This document shows positions 8,123 through 17,211 of a stretch of DNA of 21,481 nt, one piece after another. A program made the position numbers and the translations under genes. The stretch lies in contig MU631308.1 of NCBI GenBank assembly GCA_026770615.1, positions 471,272 to 492,752 of the forward strand, given 5' to 3'. The notes below the pieces were generated by a model that saw only the letters and a list, made by a program, of their open reading frames with translations, was not told the origin of the DNA and made no database searches. The stretch comes from Pavlovales sp. CCMP2436. Taxonomy: Eukaryota; Haptophyta; Pavlovophyceae; Pavlovales. Within the stretch, counting starts at the first letter, position 1. Each line of letters opens with the position of its first letter.

Positions 8123-8797
8123 CCAAGGATGGTCAGGGTAGACAATGAGACTTAAAAGCCGTAAAGTAGGTTGCGCCCCGTTTCTTGGTGCGTTCCGCTC
8201 CTGCATTGCTCTAGAGGCATGTATGCTCGTAGAACCTCGAAGACGTCTAGATGCAGAATTGGACGAGAAACAATTACTTCGGAATTTAGACCAAAACCTT
8301 ATTCCATCGGGAACATGATGTACGGAGCATTCGAAGCTGGGGTGGTACTTTTTTGAAAAGTGGGCCTCAGCCGCAGCCTTCCCGTGGAGCTTGGGAGGCG
8401 CTGCACGGGCCAGCGAGACGGTGACCGTCTATTTCACCCATACCCTCGACCGTGCCGCGCGTGTCGCCGGTGCGCGCGCCCGAGGACACCCGCACGCCTC
8501 GCCTCGACGCGCGCATTGGTCCTGGAGGGCTGATGCACCGACGTTGGCGAGCAGCGATCGCCCCACCGGCCGCATGCGAGCACGCGAGAAACATGTCCAG
8601 ATGCTCCAGCGAGCTGTGCTTCGGACGTCCGCTGGTGGCCGCTCACCTCGCTGTCACTGGGCTCCGCCAGGGCTGTGAGAGCGGCAGCTTTCCAAATCGG
8701 AAGTTGACATTTGACATTTCCACCGTAGAATCTCTGTTTCTGGGCTCAAGCTATTTTTGAATTAAAGTCTGCGATGTCTACCCTTACCACCCTTGCC
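8123..8797. repeat. Imperfect inverted repeat pair enclosing a GC-rich island
   Basis: CCAAGGATGGTCAGGGTAGA followed by CA...GACTTAAAA at 8123-8157 resembles the reverse complement of 8760-8797 (CAAGGGTGGTAAGGGTAGAC, then GACTTTAATT). The arms are about 35 bp and roughly three-quarters identical by eye, 600 bp apart. The enclosed 8370-8700 is GC-rich with open frames on both strands, none with a recognisable domain, so no gene is called. A further 8-bp stem, GGGACCTC/GAGGTCCC, follows at 8806-8841. Confidence 0.4.
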
Positions 8798-9071
8798 CAG
8801 ACCCGGGACCTCGCCGAGATTTAGAATTCGGGAGGTCCCTGTGGGAACTCCATCAAGGTAATCTTGGGCAGTTACGCCTTTTTCTGTACGCGGAACTTCA
8901 CTTCTGTCATACTAAGGTGGGTCTTTTTTAGGGACAGAAAAGCACCTTAATATACCTGCTAAACTCCCTATGATAAAGAGGTAACGGGAAATAACGAGGA
9001 TAACACATCCATGGTCATTTCGCAGCGAAATTGGTTTTTTATATTTTGCAGCAAAATCACGAACTCTGCCT

Positions 9072-9362
9072 GCGCTGCGGCCCGCGCCCTGCACGTGCAA
9101 ACGAGTTCTCGACATTCAACACCCCATCGGTTTCCAGCGATACGACACCTGTGGGATCACCAATGAACTCGCTTGCTTGCACACTGTCGGGCGGCCCCGC
9201 GTTGCGCAGCGACGTCAGCGCTTAGTTTCGGCTTCTACATCATCTACCACTTCCACCAGCTCCCCACTTCGGCGTAGCGCGTAGGAGCCTGCGTCGGAGC
9301 GCTAAGATCAGCCTGACTTGAACTTGAAACGTACCGCCAGCCCGAACCCCCCTTCATTAATA
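9072..9362 (-). repeat. Dispersed repeat family B (311-bp element), copy with broken frame
   Basis: Aligns with 17728-18017 over ~290 bp with roughly 90% identity by eye. On the minus strand it reads GGGGGGTTCGGGCTGGCGGT, then an intron-end-like CTGATCTTAG/CGCTCCGAC, then a coding-like stretch ELVEVVDDVEAE. Here that frame is broken by a one-base deletion relative to the 17707 copy (GAAACTAAG against GAAAACAAAG). Confidence 0.85.
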
Positions 9363-9665
9363 TGTCTAGCTAGTTAAACGAATTATTAATTGTCAGTCAT
9401 ATAGGCTGACCTGGACAGACACCACTGATGCGTTGGAGAGCGGAATCAACACCCTTGATTCATAGTGTAAGAACGAAAGAAGAAATGGTTATATGTCATC
9501 GAGATGCAGGCTCAGCTGCGACACCGGGACGCCTGGAGCCAAGCGAGAAGCCGCGGAAACTTCTAGTGAGTTATTATCTGATTTTAAAACTTGTAAAACC
9601 TAAACGCGTCCGTTAGTTAGTTAGTTAGTTAGTATGACCCTTCAACACACCCACAAACGTCCTAG
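9363..9665. other. Spacer without a recognised gene
   Basis: Nothing recognised except a short TTAG repeat (about five units) at 9613-9633. Confidence 0.5.
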
Positions 9666-9686
9666 GCGTTGAGGGAGGTGGCTTTC

Positions 9687-9824
9687 ATGATATTTGTAAA
9701 ACCCGTCGACCGCAAACCACTCTACGGCCCAGACCCCGCCGCCCCCGCGCCCAGCAACCCCGCGCGCACGCAGAGCCCCCGCGCCGCCGTGCCGAAACGC
9801 GGACGCCGCTCGCAGCGCCGATAA
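9687..9824 (+). CDS. Short basic, proline-rich ORF of uncertain reality
   Basis: Forty-five codons from ATG to TAA with GC3-rich codon use: MIFVKPVDRKPLYGPDP, then a Pro/Ala-rich run and the basic end VPKRGRRSQRR. The frame is open for seven codons before the ATG, after a CCTAG that could be an acceptor. Just downstream (9838-9900) plus-strand words such as RLFHGQGG and RLFRLPVGG recall Sel1 units of the next gene, so this may be a decayed 5' extension of the Sel1 locus. No family is recognised. Confidence 0.25.
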   Translation: MIFVKPVDRKPLYGPDPAAPAPSNPARTQSPRAAVPKRGRRSQRR

Positions 9825-10053
9825 CACGCTCGTGCTCAGGATTCGCCTCTTCCATGGCCAGGGCGGCCTCGGGACCATGGCGAGGCCGTTGCGGCTCTTT
9901 CGTCTGCCGGTCGGGGGCCTTGCCTTGCTGAAGTGCAGCCACGCCTAATTTAAAAGCGGCGCCTCGACCAGCTCGGAGCTTGAAGCTCGGCCTGCACGTG
10001 CAGCTCGGGCCGAGTGCCTCCGCGCATCGTCGTTGCCATCGCTGTCAGGTGCG

Positions 10054-12233
10054 ATGGACGTGACCGAGCTCCGCCAAAAGGCCGACCAGGGCGACGCGGA
10101 AGCGCAGTTTGCCTTCGGGCACTGCTGCCCTCTTCCGCCGCGCCGCCGACCAGGGCCACTTGGACGCGCAGTGCACTTATGCGATTTGTTTCCGCGATGG
10201 TACAGGCGTGCCTCAGGACCATACCGAAGCCGCGCGGCTCTTTCGCATGGCTGGCGACCGGGACCATGTCGAAGCACAGTACGAAATGGCCCTGATCTTG
10301 GCCAATGGCGAGGGCGCGCCTCAGGACCACGCCGAATCCACGCGCTACTACCGCCTCGCCGCAGACCAGGGCCACACTGATGCGCAGTACAACCTCGCAA
10401 AGAACCTCCATGAGGGCGTTGGAGTACGCCTGAACTTTGGCGAGGCCGCTCGCTACTTCCGTCTCGCAGCCGACAAGGGCGATGCTGATTCGCAGTACGC
10501 GTTAGCGGGATGCAATTGCACGGGCGAGGGCGCTCCTCAGGACGACGGCGAGGCCGCTCACCTGTTCCCGCTCGCAGCCGACCAAGGCCGCGTCGAGGCA
10601 CAGTGCAACTGCGCGAATTGCTACTTCCATGGACAGGTACTTTTTTTATAATACAGGGGATCGCGGGCAATAAGAACGGCGCTTTTGAGGCTGAGGCTCA
10701 GTTTCTTAGCAGCATACATAAAAACAATATTTAATTTTGCTTAAATTACTCTTGAAGGGCACACAGAACGAGGCTCAGTTTCTTAACGTTACGGTTTCTT
10801 ATTGCCCGCGACCCACTGTAGTTCTTTTAACGTCCCATGACTGCAGCCCGAAGGCGTACCGGTTTCTTATTGCCCGCGACCCACTGTAGTTCTTTTAACG
10901 TCCCATGACTGCAGCCCGAAGGCGTACGGGCATGACATGGGAGGGTCAGCGCATCTGTCGTCTTTAGCAAATTACAATGAATTTTTATAATTTTATTAGC
11001 GGCTCAGCATGGTTTGACAGGTGGTGTTCACTCACTGACTTGGTCGACGTCAGACATAAGTCCTGGTGGCAGGGGTATGAATGATTATAATTCAGCTTGC
11101 TTATAATATATATGTTGATGTATTGTAATACAGGGCGTGCCCAAAGACCTTGGAATAGCCGCGCGCTACGACCGCCTCGCAGCCGACAATGGTGCCGCTC
11201 GGGCGCAGGTAAATAGCATACAGGGGGTCGCGGGCAATAAGAAGGGCGATTTTGAGACTGAGGCTCAGTTTCTTAGCAAACTACATACAAACAACGGCTA
11301 AATTTTGCTCACATTACTATTGAAGGGCACACAAAATGAGGCTCAGTTTCTTAATCTTACGGATCCTTATTGCCCGAGACCCCCTGCAGATAGAATAGCA
11401 GCCTTATTTAGATATAAAATTTTATTCCGCTCGAGACTCCATCATCGTCGGTCCATAACGACGTCACTAAGAGGAGTGAAGCCGCGTCATGCCACACCTA
11501 TATATTCTGTCCTGTTGAGACCGGACTTTACCGGTACCGGAATATGCTCATTTGAGCTCTGCGGGCAGAGCCCAAAAGAATTAGTCCGGGTCTCTATCGG
11601 AGTTCGGACAGGATCGAATAGGTAGATAGAACACAGGGGTTCGCCGGCAATAAGAAACCGGAACGTTAAGAAGCGGAGCCTCGTTTTCTGTGCCCTTCAA
11701 TCATAAATTCAGCAAATTTTGACCATTGTTTGTATACATTTTGCTAAAAAAGTGAGCCTCAGCCTCAGATTCGCCGTTCTTCTTGCCCGCGATCCCCTGT
11801 AGCAGGGGAGCTGTAGCAGGGGAGTAGGAGTCCACATCGCAAAAGCGGATACCATAGATAACATACGTTCTACACTGGCGCTGTGGACCCCTACTCTCCT
11901 GATAGTAGCGGCTTTATTTTACGCCACTTCTTATTTGAAATGTAAAATAAATCATATAAATCATAAAAAAAAAACGATTTACCCCTCACAGACTAGCCGT
12001 GTTTCTATCTGGTTGCGGAGGGGGTCTACGAGTTGTTCTACTTGCAAGGCACTGACGGCTTGTCTCAGGATGCCAGCAAGGCCACTCGCTGGTGGCGCCA
12101 CGCCGCCGACCAGGGGGATCCTCCTGCAGAGCTGTTTCTCGGGAAAATGCTCGTCGAGGGGGATGACCCAGCAGACGTGCGCGCAGGGGCAAAGCTTTTG
12201 GCGCGTACAGTAACGGGCAAGGGAAAAAGCTAA
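10054..12233 (+). CDS. Sel1-repeat protein, three exons, frameshift in exon 1
   Basis: Exon 1 (10054-10636) starts MDVTELRQKADQGDAEAQFA, then loses most of one repeat near 10130: GHC is joined out of frame to ALFRRAADQGHLDAQ. About five ~36-residue Sel1 units follow (DHAESTRYYRLAADQGHTDA, AQYNLAKNLHEGVGV and similar). Exon 2 (11134-11208) is exactly 75 nt, starts and ends in phase 0, and encodes GVPKDLGIAARYDRLAADNG. Exon 3 (about 11997-12233) ends with DGLSQDASKATRWWRHAADQ and a TAA. Donors are CAG/GTAC and CAG/GTAA; acceptors are AATACAG/GG and CAGACTAG/CC, the last being my best guess. Sel1 repeats form TPR-like solenoids that scaffold complexes. Exon 1 as written would shift frame, so this is a pseudogene, a variant allele, or an assembly indel. 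Confidence 0.7.
10652..10820 (+). mobile_element. MITE family A, copy 3, in Sel1 intron 1
   Basis: TACAGGGGATCGCGGGCAAT at left and ATTGCCCGCGACCCACTGTA at right, 169 bp, same orientation as copy 1. The left tip lies 15 bases after the 5' splice site. Its left edge, a T7 run then ATAATACAG/GGG, itself looks like a 3' splice site. Confidence 0.92.
10793..10928. repeat. 68-bp tandem duplication covering the right end of MITE copy 3
   Basis: 10793-10860 and 10861-10928 match except at the last base. Each unit has the right inverted repeat of the MITE (GGTTTCTTATTGCCCGCGAC) plus about 40 bases of flank. The duplication therefore happened after the MITE inserted. Confidence 0.95.
10985..11056 (+). 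repeat. Dispersed repeat family C, copy 2, in Sel1 intron 1
   Basis: TTATTAGCGGCTCAGCATGG, then TTTGACAGGTGGTGTTCACT, CACTGACTTGGTCGACGTCAG. It matches 2686-2760, with a 15-base gap after GGTCGA. Confidence 0.85.
11219..11388 (+). mobile_element. MITE family A, copy 4, in Sel1 intron 2
   Basis: TACAGGGGGTCGCGGGCAAT to ATTGCCCGAGACCCCCTGCA, 170 bp, same orientation as copies 1 and 3. Its left tip is 10 bases after the 5' splice site of intron 2. Confidence 0.9.
11421..11490 (+). repeat. Dispersed repeat family G, copy 2, in Sel1 intron 2
   Basis: TTTATTCCGCTCGAGACTCC, ATCATCGTCGG, CATAACGACGTCACT: close match to 4628-4675, with decreasing similarity after it. Confidence 0.75.
11632..11801 (-). 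mobile_element. MITE family A, copy 5, in Sel1 intron 2
   Basis: CACAGGGGTTCGCCGGCAAT to TTGCCCGCGATCCCCTGTA, 170 bp, inverted relative to copy 4 in the same intron. The two copies could pair over their length in the pre-mRNA. The left tip has CA instead of TA. AGCAGGGGAGCTGT is partly repeated just downstream (11801-11825). Confidence 0.9.
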
Positions 12234-12601
12234 CCGAAGACTGCGAAAGTGAAATTGAATTAAATAAATTGTTTATTCTGTAGCTAATTTCAAGAATGCT
12301 TCCAGTTAGCTTATTTCTAGTTATCAAGCACATAAAGAGTCGAGCCTTACTAGGCGGCTCACTACAGCTGCCATCGCCATCGGCGGGCGCAGCAGAGCCC
12401 ATGAGTTATTGAGTTTCGTAGGCACAGCACAGCCGATGGCTTCCGCGGGCTGTAGGCGCCTTGCCTGCCCCGTTATTTGTGCGGAGAGATTGGCATTGTC
12501 CCCCCCCCCCCCTCGCCGCCTCCGCGTGCTATAGCTACCTTCGAGCTGCTCTAGTGTGCAGGACGTGTTGATTATAATGCTTCCGGCAGGGGAACGGCAC
12601 G
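12234..12601. other. Spacer after the Sel1 gene
   Basis: AT-rich to 12330, then GC-rich, with a run of about 12 C near 12499-12510. The minus-strand frames here have no recognisable domain. No polyadenylation signal of the classic AATAAA type is seen apart from TTAAATAAATT at 12258-12268. Confidence 0.5.
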
Positions 12602-12931
12602 ATGCGGCCGGGGGCGGGGAGGCGCGTGGCGGCTTGGACCGCCAAGCGCTGCGCCGGCTTGCTGGCGCGGCTGGCGGCGTCTGACGCCCCGCGCCCCGCG
12701 GCACTAGAGCTCGTGGCCGCTGCACCGAAAGCATCCTCCAGTGCTCCAGATCAACCCGCACTGCATATCATGCCGTGCGAGGGGACGGCCGTCGCGACGG
12801 CGCCCGACTCCTCCGCCGGCATTCGCGTTCAGGACAAGGACTCGGTGATGGAGGTGGACGACGTGCCCAAGTTCGCTGCAACGTGCTCGGTAAAGACGTA
12901 CCAGCGGTCGGTAAACGTGCTCCGTCGGTAA
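12602..12931 (+). CDS. Hypothetical protein, 109 residues
   Basis: ATG to TAA, GC3-rich. The N-terminal half is Ala/Arg-rich (AGLLARLAASDAPRPAALEL). The C-terminal half reads more like a folded or acidic linker segment: SSAGIRVQDKDSVMEVDDVP, then KFAATCSVKTYQRSVNVLRR. Near the end a ~20-bp motif with GGTAAAGACGTACC occurs twice, with a third partial copy (12889-12942), so the end of the frame may be repeat-derived; GTAAAG could also be a 5' splice site. No family is recognised. Confidence 0.35.
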   Translation: MRPGAGRRVAAWTAKRCAGLLARLAASDAPRPAALELVAAAPKASSSAPDQPALHIMPCEGTAVATAPDSSAGIRVQDKDSVMEVDDVPKFAATCSVKTYQRSVNVLRR

Positions 12932-13049
12932 AGACGTACCGGCGGCCTGGGGAGACAGCCGCCGCGATGGCACCCGGTCCCTCCGCCAGAACGCGCCCCT
13001 CATGGGCGGAAGTACAGAAGTGAGCTGGAGACGGCCACGTCGCGAGGCG

Positions 13050-13260
13050 TGGTCGTGCCGCTACAGGCGCAACGCCGCGTTGCAAAACGCGGAAGGGGGG
13101 CACTTGCAAAGATGCCTCCCGCCCGTCCCTCTTCACGGAGGGATATTCAGCGGTGGGGACGGTATCCGTGTGATCTGCTAAGGTTCCCTCGATCCAAGTG
13201 TCTCTCAACGCTTGGGTCCGGTGGAGTCCTGTCAGGTGACGGACGTTAATCAGATATTTA
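13050..13260 (+). repeat. Dispersed repeat family D, longest copy
   Basis: GTGCCGCTACAGGCGCAACG, CCGCGTTGCAAAACGCGGAAG, ATGCCTCCC, ATTCAGCGGTGGGGACGGTA, TCAACGCTTGGGTCCGGTGG, AGTCCTGTCAGGTGACGGAC. Different sub-parts of it match 3573-3705, 4140-4260 (minus) and 7010-7215 (minus), which defines the family. Confidence 0.8.
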
Positions 13261-13378
13261 CATAAATGGCGACGAGTCGCACGCGATCCAAATAAAATTA
13301 TAATATTAGTGGACTGGGGGGGCGCTGTCGGAGATGGACGAGTGCAGGGGAGCCGGCCGAGCGGCCGGAGCCGCCTGA

Positions 13379-13580
13379 CAAGGCAGTAGCACAGCTACCA
13401 AGGCAGTGGTACAGCTACCAAGGCAGTGGCACAGCTACCAAGGCAGTGACACAGCTACCAAGGCAGTGGCACAGCTACCAAGGCAGTGGCACAGCTACCA
13501 AGGCAGTGGTACAGCTACCAAGGCAGCGGGACAGCTCCTTGAGCAGTGAGACAGCTATCAAGGCAGCGGCACAGCTACCA
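13379..13580. repeat. 20-bp minisatellite, about ten units
   Basis: Head-to-tail units AAGGCAGTGGCACAGCTACC, with substitutions mainly at the GTGGC position and a diverged eighth and ninth unit. There are no unique spacers. Because 20 is not a multiple of three, the short frame through it is not a conserved protein repeat. Confidence 0.95.
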
Positions 13581-13618
13581 CCGAGCATCACTCAGTTCCA
13601 ACTACTGCCAACTACTGA

Positions 13619-13803
13619 TCAGTGTTGGCTTGGATCGGATCTCGGCCACACGCGCAGCAAGAAGGTCTCGTTGAGGCGCTCGCCGCCTGAGTTGAGCCCG
13701 CCAGTGATGAGGACGCCGCCTCCGCATGGGATCGCCGCGTGTCCGTAGCGCGCGCGTGGGTGCTCGCCGCCCACCGCGAGGTCGCTCCACCGCCCAACTT
13801 CGA
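13619..13803 (-). pseudogene. Kelch-repeat fragment
   Basis: The minus-strand frame reads VGRWSDLAVGGEHPRARYGH, AAIPCGGGVLITGG, then GGERLNETFLL and a TGA at 13619-13621. The pattern W, P-x-AR-x-GHAA, GG-x-VLITGG followed by N-x-T-F is that of one Kelch beta-propeller blade. It lacks an ATG; it is preceded by GAATACAG, a plausible acceptor, and by an in-frame TGA further up. One blade alone cannot form a propeller, so this is a remnant or one exon of a larger gene. It lies downstream of, and on the same strand as, the armadillo gene, but no link is shown. Confidence 0.6.
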
Positions 13804-14005
13804 CTGTATTCTCTTCAGATCATTTACGTTGTGCGGCGGCTGACGTAAATTATATGCACTGGCAGCCTCAAGGCTGCCATGGAAGAGACGAGACGAGGAG
13901 ACGAGATTCGCATAATGCAGCTGGTCAGGCTGGCTAGGAATGCCGAATGGCAGACTTGCCGCCTGCTGCCTGTCGAGCTGGCGGAGACGAGACAACAATA
14001 TTGCG

Positions 14006-15523
14006 TCACGCATACCGCTGCAGCAGCCGACGGGCGAACCGACCTTGCTCCTGCACGGTTGCCTTGGCTGCATGCGCGCGCATCGCCGCAACGATCTGAG
14101 TCAGCGCGCCCGCGTCCGCTGCCGCCTGCCTGTGCGCGCGGTCCTGTGCATTCACGCCGGATGTGATGTTTATCAGCGCCCGGCACGCCGCCTCCTGCAC
14201 GGCTGCGTCGCGATAAGCTGGAGCAGCGCGCCCGCGTTCGCTGCCGCCTGCCTGCGTGCATCGCTCTGTGCATCGTCGCCGGCTGTGATAATAATCAGCG
14301 CCCAGCACGCATACTGCTGCATGACTGCGTTGGCCGCGTGCGCGCGCATCGCCGCGACAAGCTGGGCCAGCGCGACCGCGTCCACTGCCGCCTGCCTGCG
14401 CGCATCGCTCTGTGCATCGTCGCCGACTGTGATAATAATCAGCGCCCAGCACGCATACTGCTGCATGACTACGTTGGCCGCATGCGCGCGCATCGCCGCG
14501 ACAAGCTGGGGCAGCGCGCCCGCGTCCGCTGCCGCCTGTTTGTGCGCATCGTCGCCGACTGTGATGTCGCCCAGCGCCCAGCACGCTTTTTCCTGCACGG
14601 CTGCGTCGGCCGCGTGCGCGCGCATCGCCGCGATAATCTGGGGCAGCGCCCCCGCGTCCGCTGCCGCCTGCCTGCGCGCATCGCTCTGTGCATCGTCGCC
14701 GAATGTGATAATAATCAGCGCCCAGCACGCATACTGCTGCATGACTGCGTTGGCCGCTTGCACGCGCATCGCCGCGACAAGCTGGGGCAGCGCGCCCGCG
14801 TCCACTGCCGCCTGCCTGCGCGCATCGCCCTGCGCATCCTTGCCACCTGCGATGTTGAACAGCGCACCGCACGCCTGCTTCTGTACAGCTACGCTGGCCG
14901 CGTGCGCGCGCATCGCCGCGACGATCTGGATCAGTGCGCCCGCGTCCCCTGCCGTCAGCCTGCGCGTATCGCCCTGCGCATCGTTGTCATTTGTGATGTC
15001 GCCCAGCGCCCAGCACGCTTTCTCCTGCACGCCTGTGTTGGCCGCGTGTGCGCGCATCGCCGCGACAAGCTGGGGCAGCGCGCCCGTCTCCGCTGCCGCC
15101 TGCGCTCGCGCATCGCCCTGCGCACTGTCGCCGGCTGTAATGTGGACCAGCGCTCAGCACGCCTGCTGCTGCACGACTGCATTGGCCGCGTGCGCGCGCA
15201 TCGCCGCGACGAGCTGGGGCAGTGCGCCTGCGTCCGCTGCCGCCTGCTCGCGCGCATCGCCCTGCGCGTCGTTGCCGGCTGTGATGTTTATCAGCGCCCG
15301 GCACGCCTGCTGCTACACGCCTGCGTTGGCCGTGTGCGTGCGCATCGCCGCGACGATCTGGGAAGGCGCGCCCGTGTCCACTTCCGCCTGCCTGCGCGCA
15401 TCGTCGTTGGGCTGTAAGGTTGCCCAGCGCCCGGCACGCCAGCTCCTGCACATCTGCGTTGGCCGCGTGCGCGCGCATCGCCGCGACATGCGAGGGGAGG
15501 AAGCTCGCAGAGCCAGGAACATC
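14006..15523 (-). pseudogene. Armadillo-repeat region, about 11 units, broken; probably 3' part of the U-box-kinase gene
   Basis: About eleven ~48-residue armadillo units of the form AAADAGALPQLVAAMRAHAA, then xxVQEKACWALGDITVG. The first unit (SHVAAMRAHAANADVQ) is in the same frame as the kinase, directly after the TGA at 15524-15526. A 2-bp loss near 15410 relative to its sister unit shifts the frame. From there one frame runs to 14173, interrupted by TAG at 15313-15315 (CAG expected) and TGA at 15154-15156 (TGG expected in ACWAL). Near 14205 part of a unit is deleted with another shift; the last unit ends at a TGA, 14006-14008. Armadillo arrays bind proteins and in plant U-box ligases recruit substrates (family knowledge). 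The intact stretch 14173-15057 has 294 codons. Confidence 0.85.
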
Positions 15524-16665
15524 TCATCCTCCGGCCCGCTCGGCCACGATGTGTAGCGCGATCACTGCGTGCGCCGCTTCAGCTCGCGTCGTGCGCTCGC
15601 GCAAGTACACGCCCAGCTGCGGCCACGGCATGCGCCTCAGCTCGGCCTCGTTGACTTGAGCCGCCTCGGCGTGCGCCACCGCCTGCGCTGCCTCGATCGC
15701 GGAAACACATCCATCGCCTGCCTCTGCCGCCCCAGCGGCGTCCGTATTTCCAACTGGAGGCACGCGCTCGCTGCCGATTGCGGCCAGCTCGAGCTGCAGC
15801 GCCGCCGTGTCGGGGCGATCGGCCAGCTCGCCAGCCGAGCAGCGCTCGAGCAGCCGCCGCAGCTCGGCTGGCGCTCCCTCCGGCAGTCGCAGCCGCGGTT
15901 GCTCGCCGCGTGCGATCACGCCCAGGAGCACGAGCTCGTTGGAGGATGGCACGTCGGCCAGCGGGCGCTCGCCCGATAGCAGCTGCGCGAGCAGCACGGC
16001 TGCGCTGAACACGTCCGAGGCGGCCGTGCAGGCCTCTGCGCGCGCGACCTCGGCGGCCATGTACTGCACCGTGCCTCGTGGCTGCGGGTGCGTGGCCGAA
16101 GAGAGGCCCTGCGATTGCAGCTTGTGCGCGATCGTTGCAAGCCCAAAGTCGGCGAGCTTGGCCTTGCCGCCGCCGCAGATGAGCACGTTGGCGGGCTTGA
16201 CGTCCCCGTGGACCACCTTGCTGCGGTGCAGGAAGGCGAGCGCGCAGCTCAGCTCGGACGCGAGCCGGTAGAACGTGCGCGTCGCGCCCGGCAGCGCGTG
16301 CTCGTCGTTGAATGCGTCACGCAGCTCCGCGTGTCTGCCCAGCTGCAGCAGCGCGTGCAGCGAGCCGTGCTCCGCGAGCTCGAGCACGAGCCACACCTCG
16401 CTCCGGTCCGCGTGCTCGGCCACGCCGAGGAGCTGCACGATGTGCGGGTGGCTCAGCCGCCTGAACGCCTCAAGCTCGCGCATCATCGCGCGGGCTGCGT
16501 ACTCGTCATCCGCCGGCGTCTGCTTGACGGCCACGCGGAGGCCGTCGAGTGTCGCCGCGCGCACGAGCCCGAACGCACCGCGGCCGAGCGGTCGCCCAGG
16601 GGCGCAGACGATGTCGCTGACAGAGAGCGGCGGCCGGCTCGCGCGCTTGTGGCTCGCGAGCTGCG
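15524..16665 (-). CDS. Protein kinase domain (serine/threonine or TKL-like), middle part of the U-box-kinase-armadillo gene
   Basis: Complete kinase motifs on the minus strand: glycine loop LGRGAFGLV, lysine in VAVKQTP, catalytic loop VVHGDVKPANVLI, ADFGLA, activation-loop end GTVQYMAAEV, and SDVFSAAVLLAQLLSGERPL. The catalytic loop has HGD for HRD and the APE motif is AAE, so regulation by activation-loop phosphorylation may be altered; the catalytic D, K and N and the DFG are all kept. A helical segment with AQAVAHAEAAQVNEAELRRM follows, ending at TGA 15524-15526. Upstream, near 16662-16676 in a CGCGCG stretch, a small indel puts it out of frame with the U-box. As a stand-alone frame it extends to 16840, but the residues before about 16665 are the U-box region read in the wrong frame. 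Confidence 0.85.
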
Positions 16666-16974
16666 CGCGCTGCGCTCCTGCTGCTGGAGCAGGGCACGCA
16701 GCACGATATTGACGCCGAGGCCGAAGCAGGGGAGGTCCGCGTTCGGAATCGGCGCGCGACAGACGCTGCAGTTGGACGAGTTCGGCAGGCTGATCGCGCG
16801 GTAGGCCTCGAACGCGGCGCGCTCGTACGTGTGACCGCACGGCGTCGTCACAGGGTCGACGAGCGGGTCGAGCGTGATCGGGCAGACGAACGCCTCGGTC
16901 ATCCCGCCCGGCGGGCGCTGCGTGGAGAGCTGGGTTTCCATGAGTGGGTTTAACAGTACCGCGGTGGGCGTCAT
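16666..16974 (-). CDS. U-box domain, 5' part of the U-box-kinase-armadillo gene
   Basis: From ATG at 16974: a short leader, then a canonical U-box (AFVCPITLDPLVDPVTTPCG, HTYERAAFEAYRAI, NCSVCRAPIP, then VNIVLRALLQQQER). U-boxes bind E2 enzymes and give E3 ubiquitin ligase activity; like the RING fold but without zinc ligands. After about residue 100 the U-box frame turns into nonsense while the kinase begins in another frame, so a small indel lies near 16662-16676. The arrangement suggests a ubiquitin ligase fused to a kinase, with armadillo repeats as the likely substrate-binding arm (inference). Confidence 0.85.
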
Positions 16975-17100
16975 CAGGTCAAACTCACGAGCTCGCCGAA
17001 CTCGTCCGTGCCATGTGCTATCGTTCTGTCCCCTTGCCCACCGTTAATAGTCCGCCGACACCCAAGCCCGCTCACCGACGACCTCGGCGGTCATCCCGGG

Positions 17101-17152
17101 CACAGTCGTGCTTGTCAAATGCTATGTGCTATGTACAGTAGACCGCACACAT
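17101..17152 (-). repeat. Dispersed repeat family F, copy 2
   Basis: The minus strand matches 246-296: TGTGCGGTCT, ACATAGCACATAGCA, TTGACAAG, ACGACTGTG. Confidence 0.75.
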
Positions 17153-17211
17153 GGAATTCTTTCATTCAGGCAGTAGCTGACCCTACCTCGGGCCGTGCAG
17201 GTATTGGTGAT

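Noticed and set aside
13379..13580. CRISPR array
   Set aside because: Units are contiguous with no unique spacers, in a eukaryotic context.
13940..15556. 538-codon plus-strand frame, the longest in the window
   Set aside because: It lies exactly opposite the armadillo array. Its periodicity mirrors the ~144-bp armadillo unit, and its Arg/Ala/Cys-rich content has no domain. The minus strand has clear armadillo units.
16088..16804. 238-codon plus-strand frame
   Set aside because: It lies opposite the kinase domain, which has all catalytic motifs on the minus strand.
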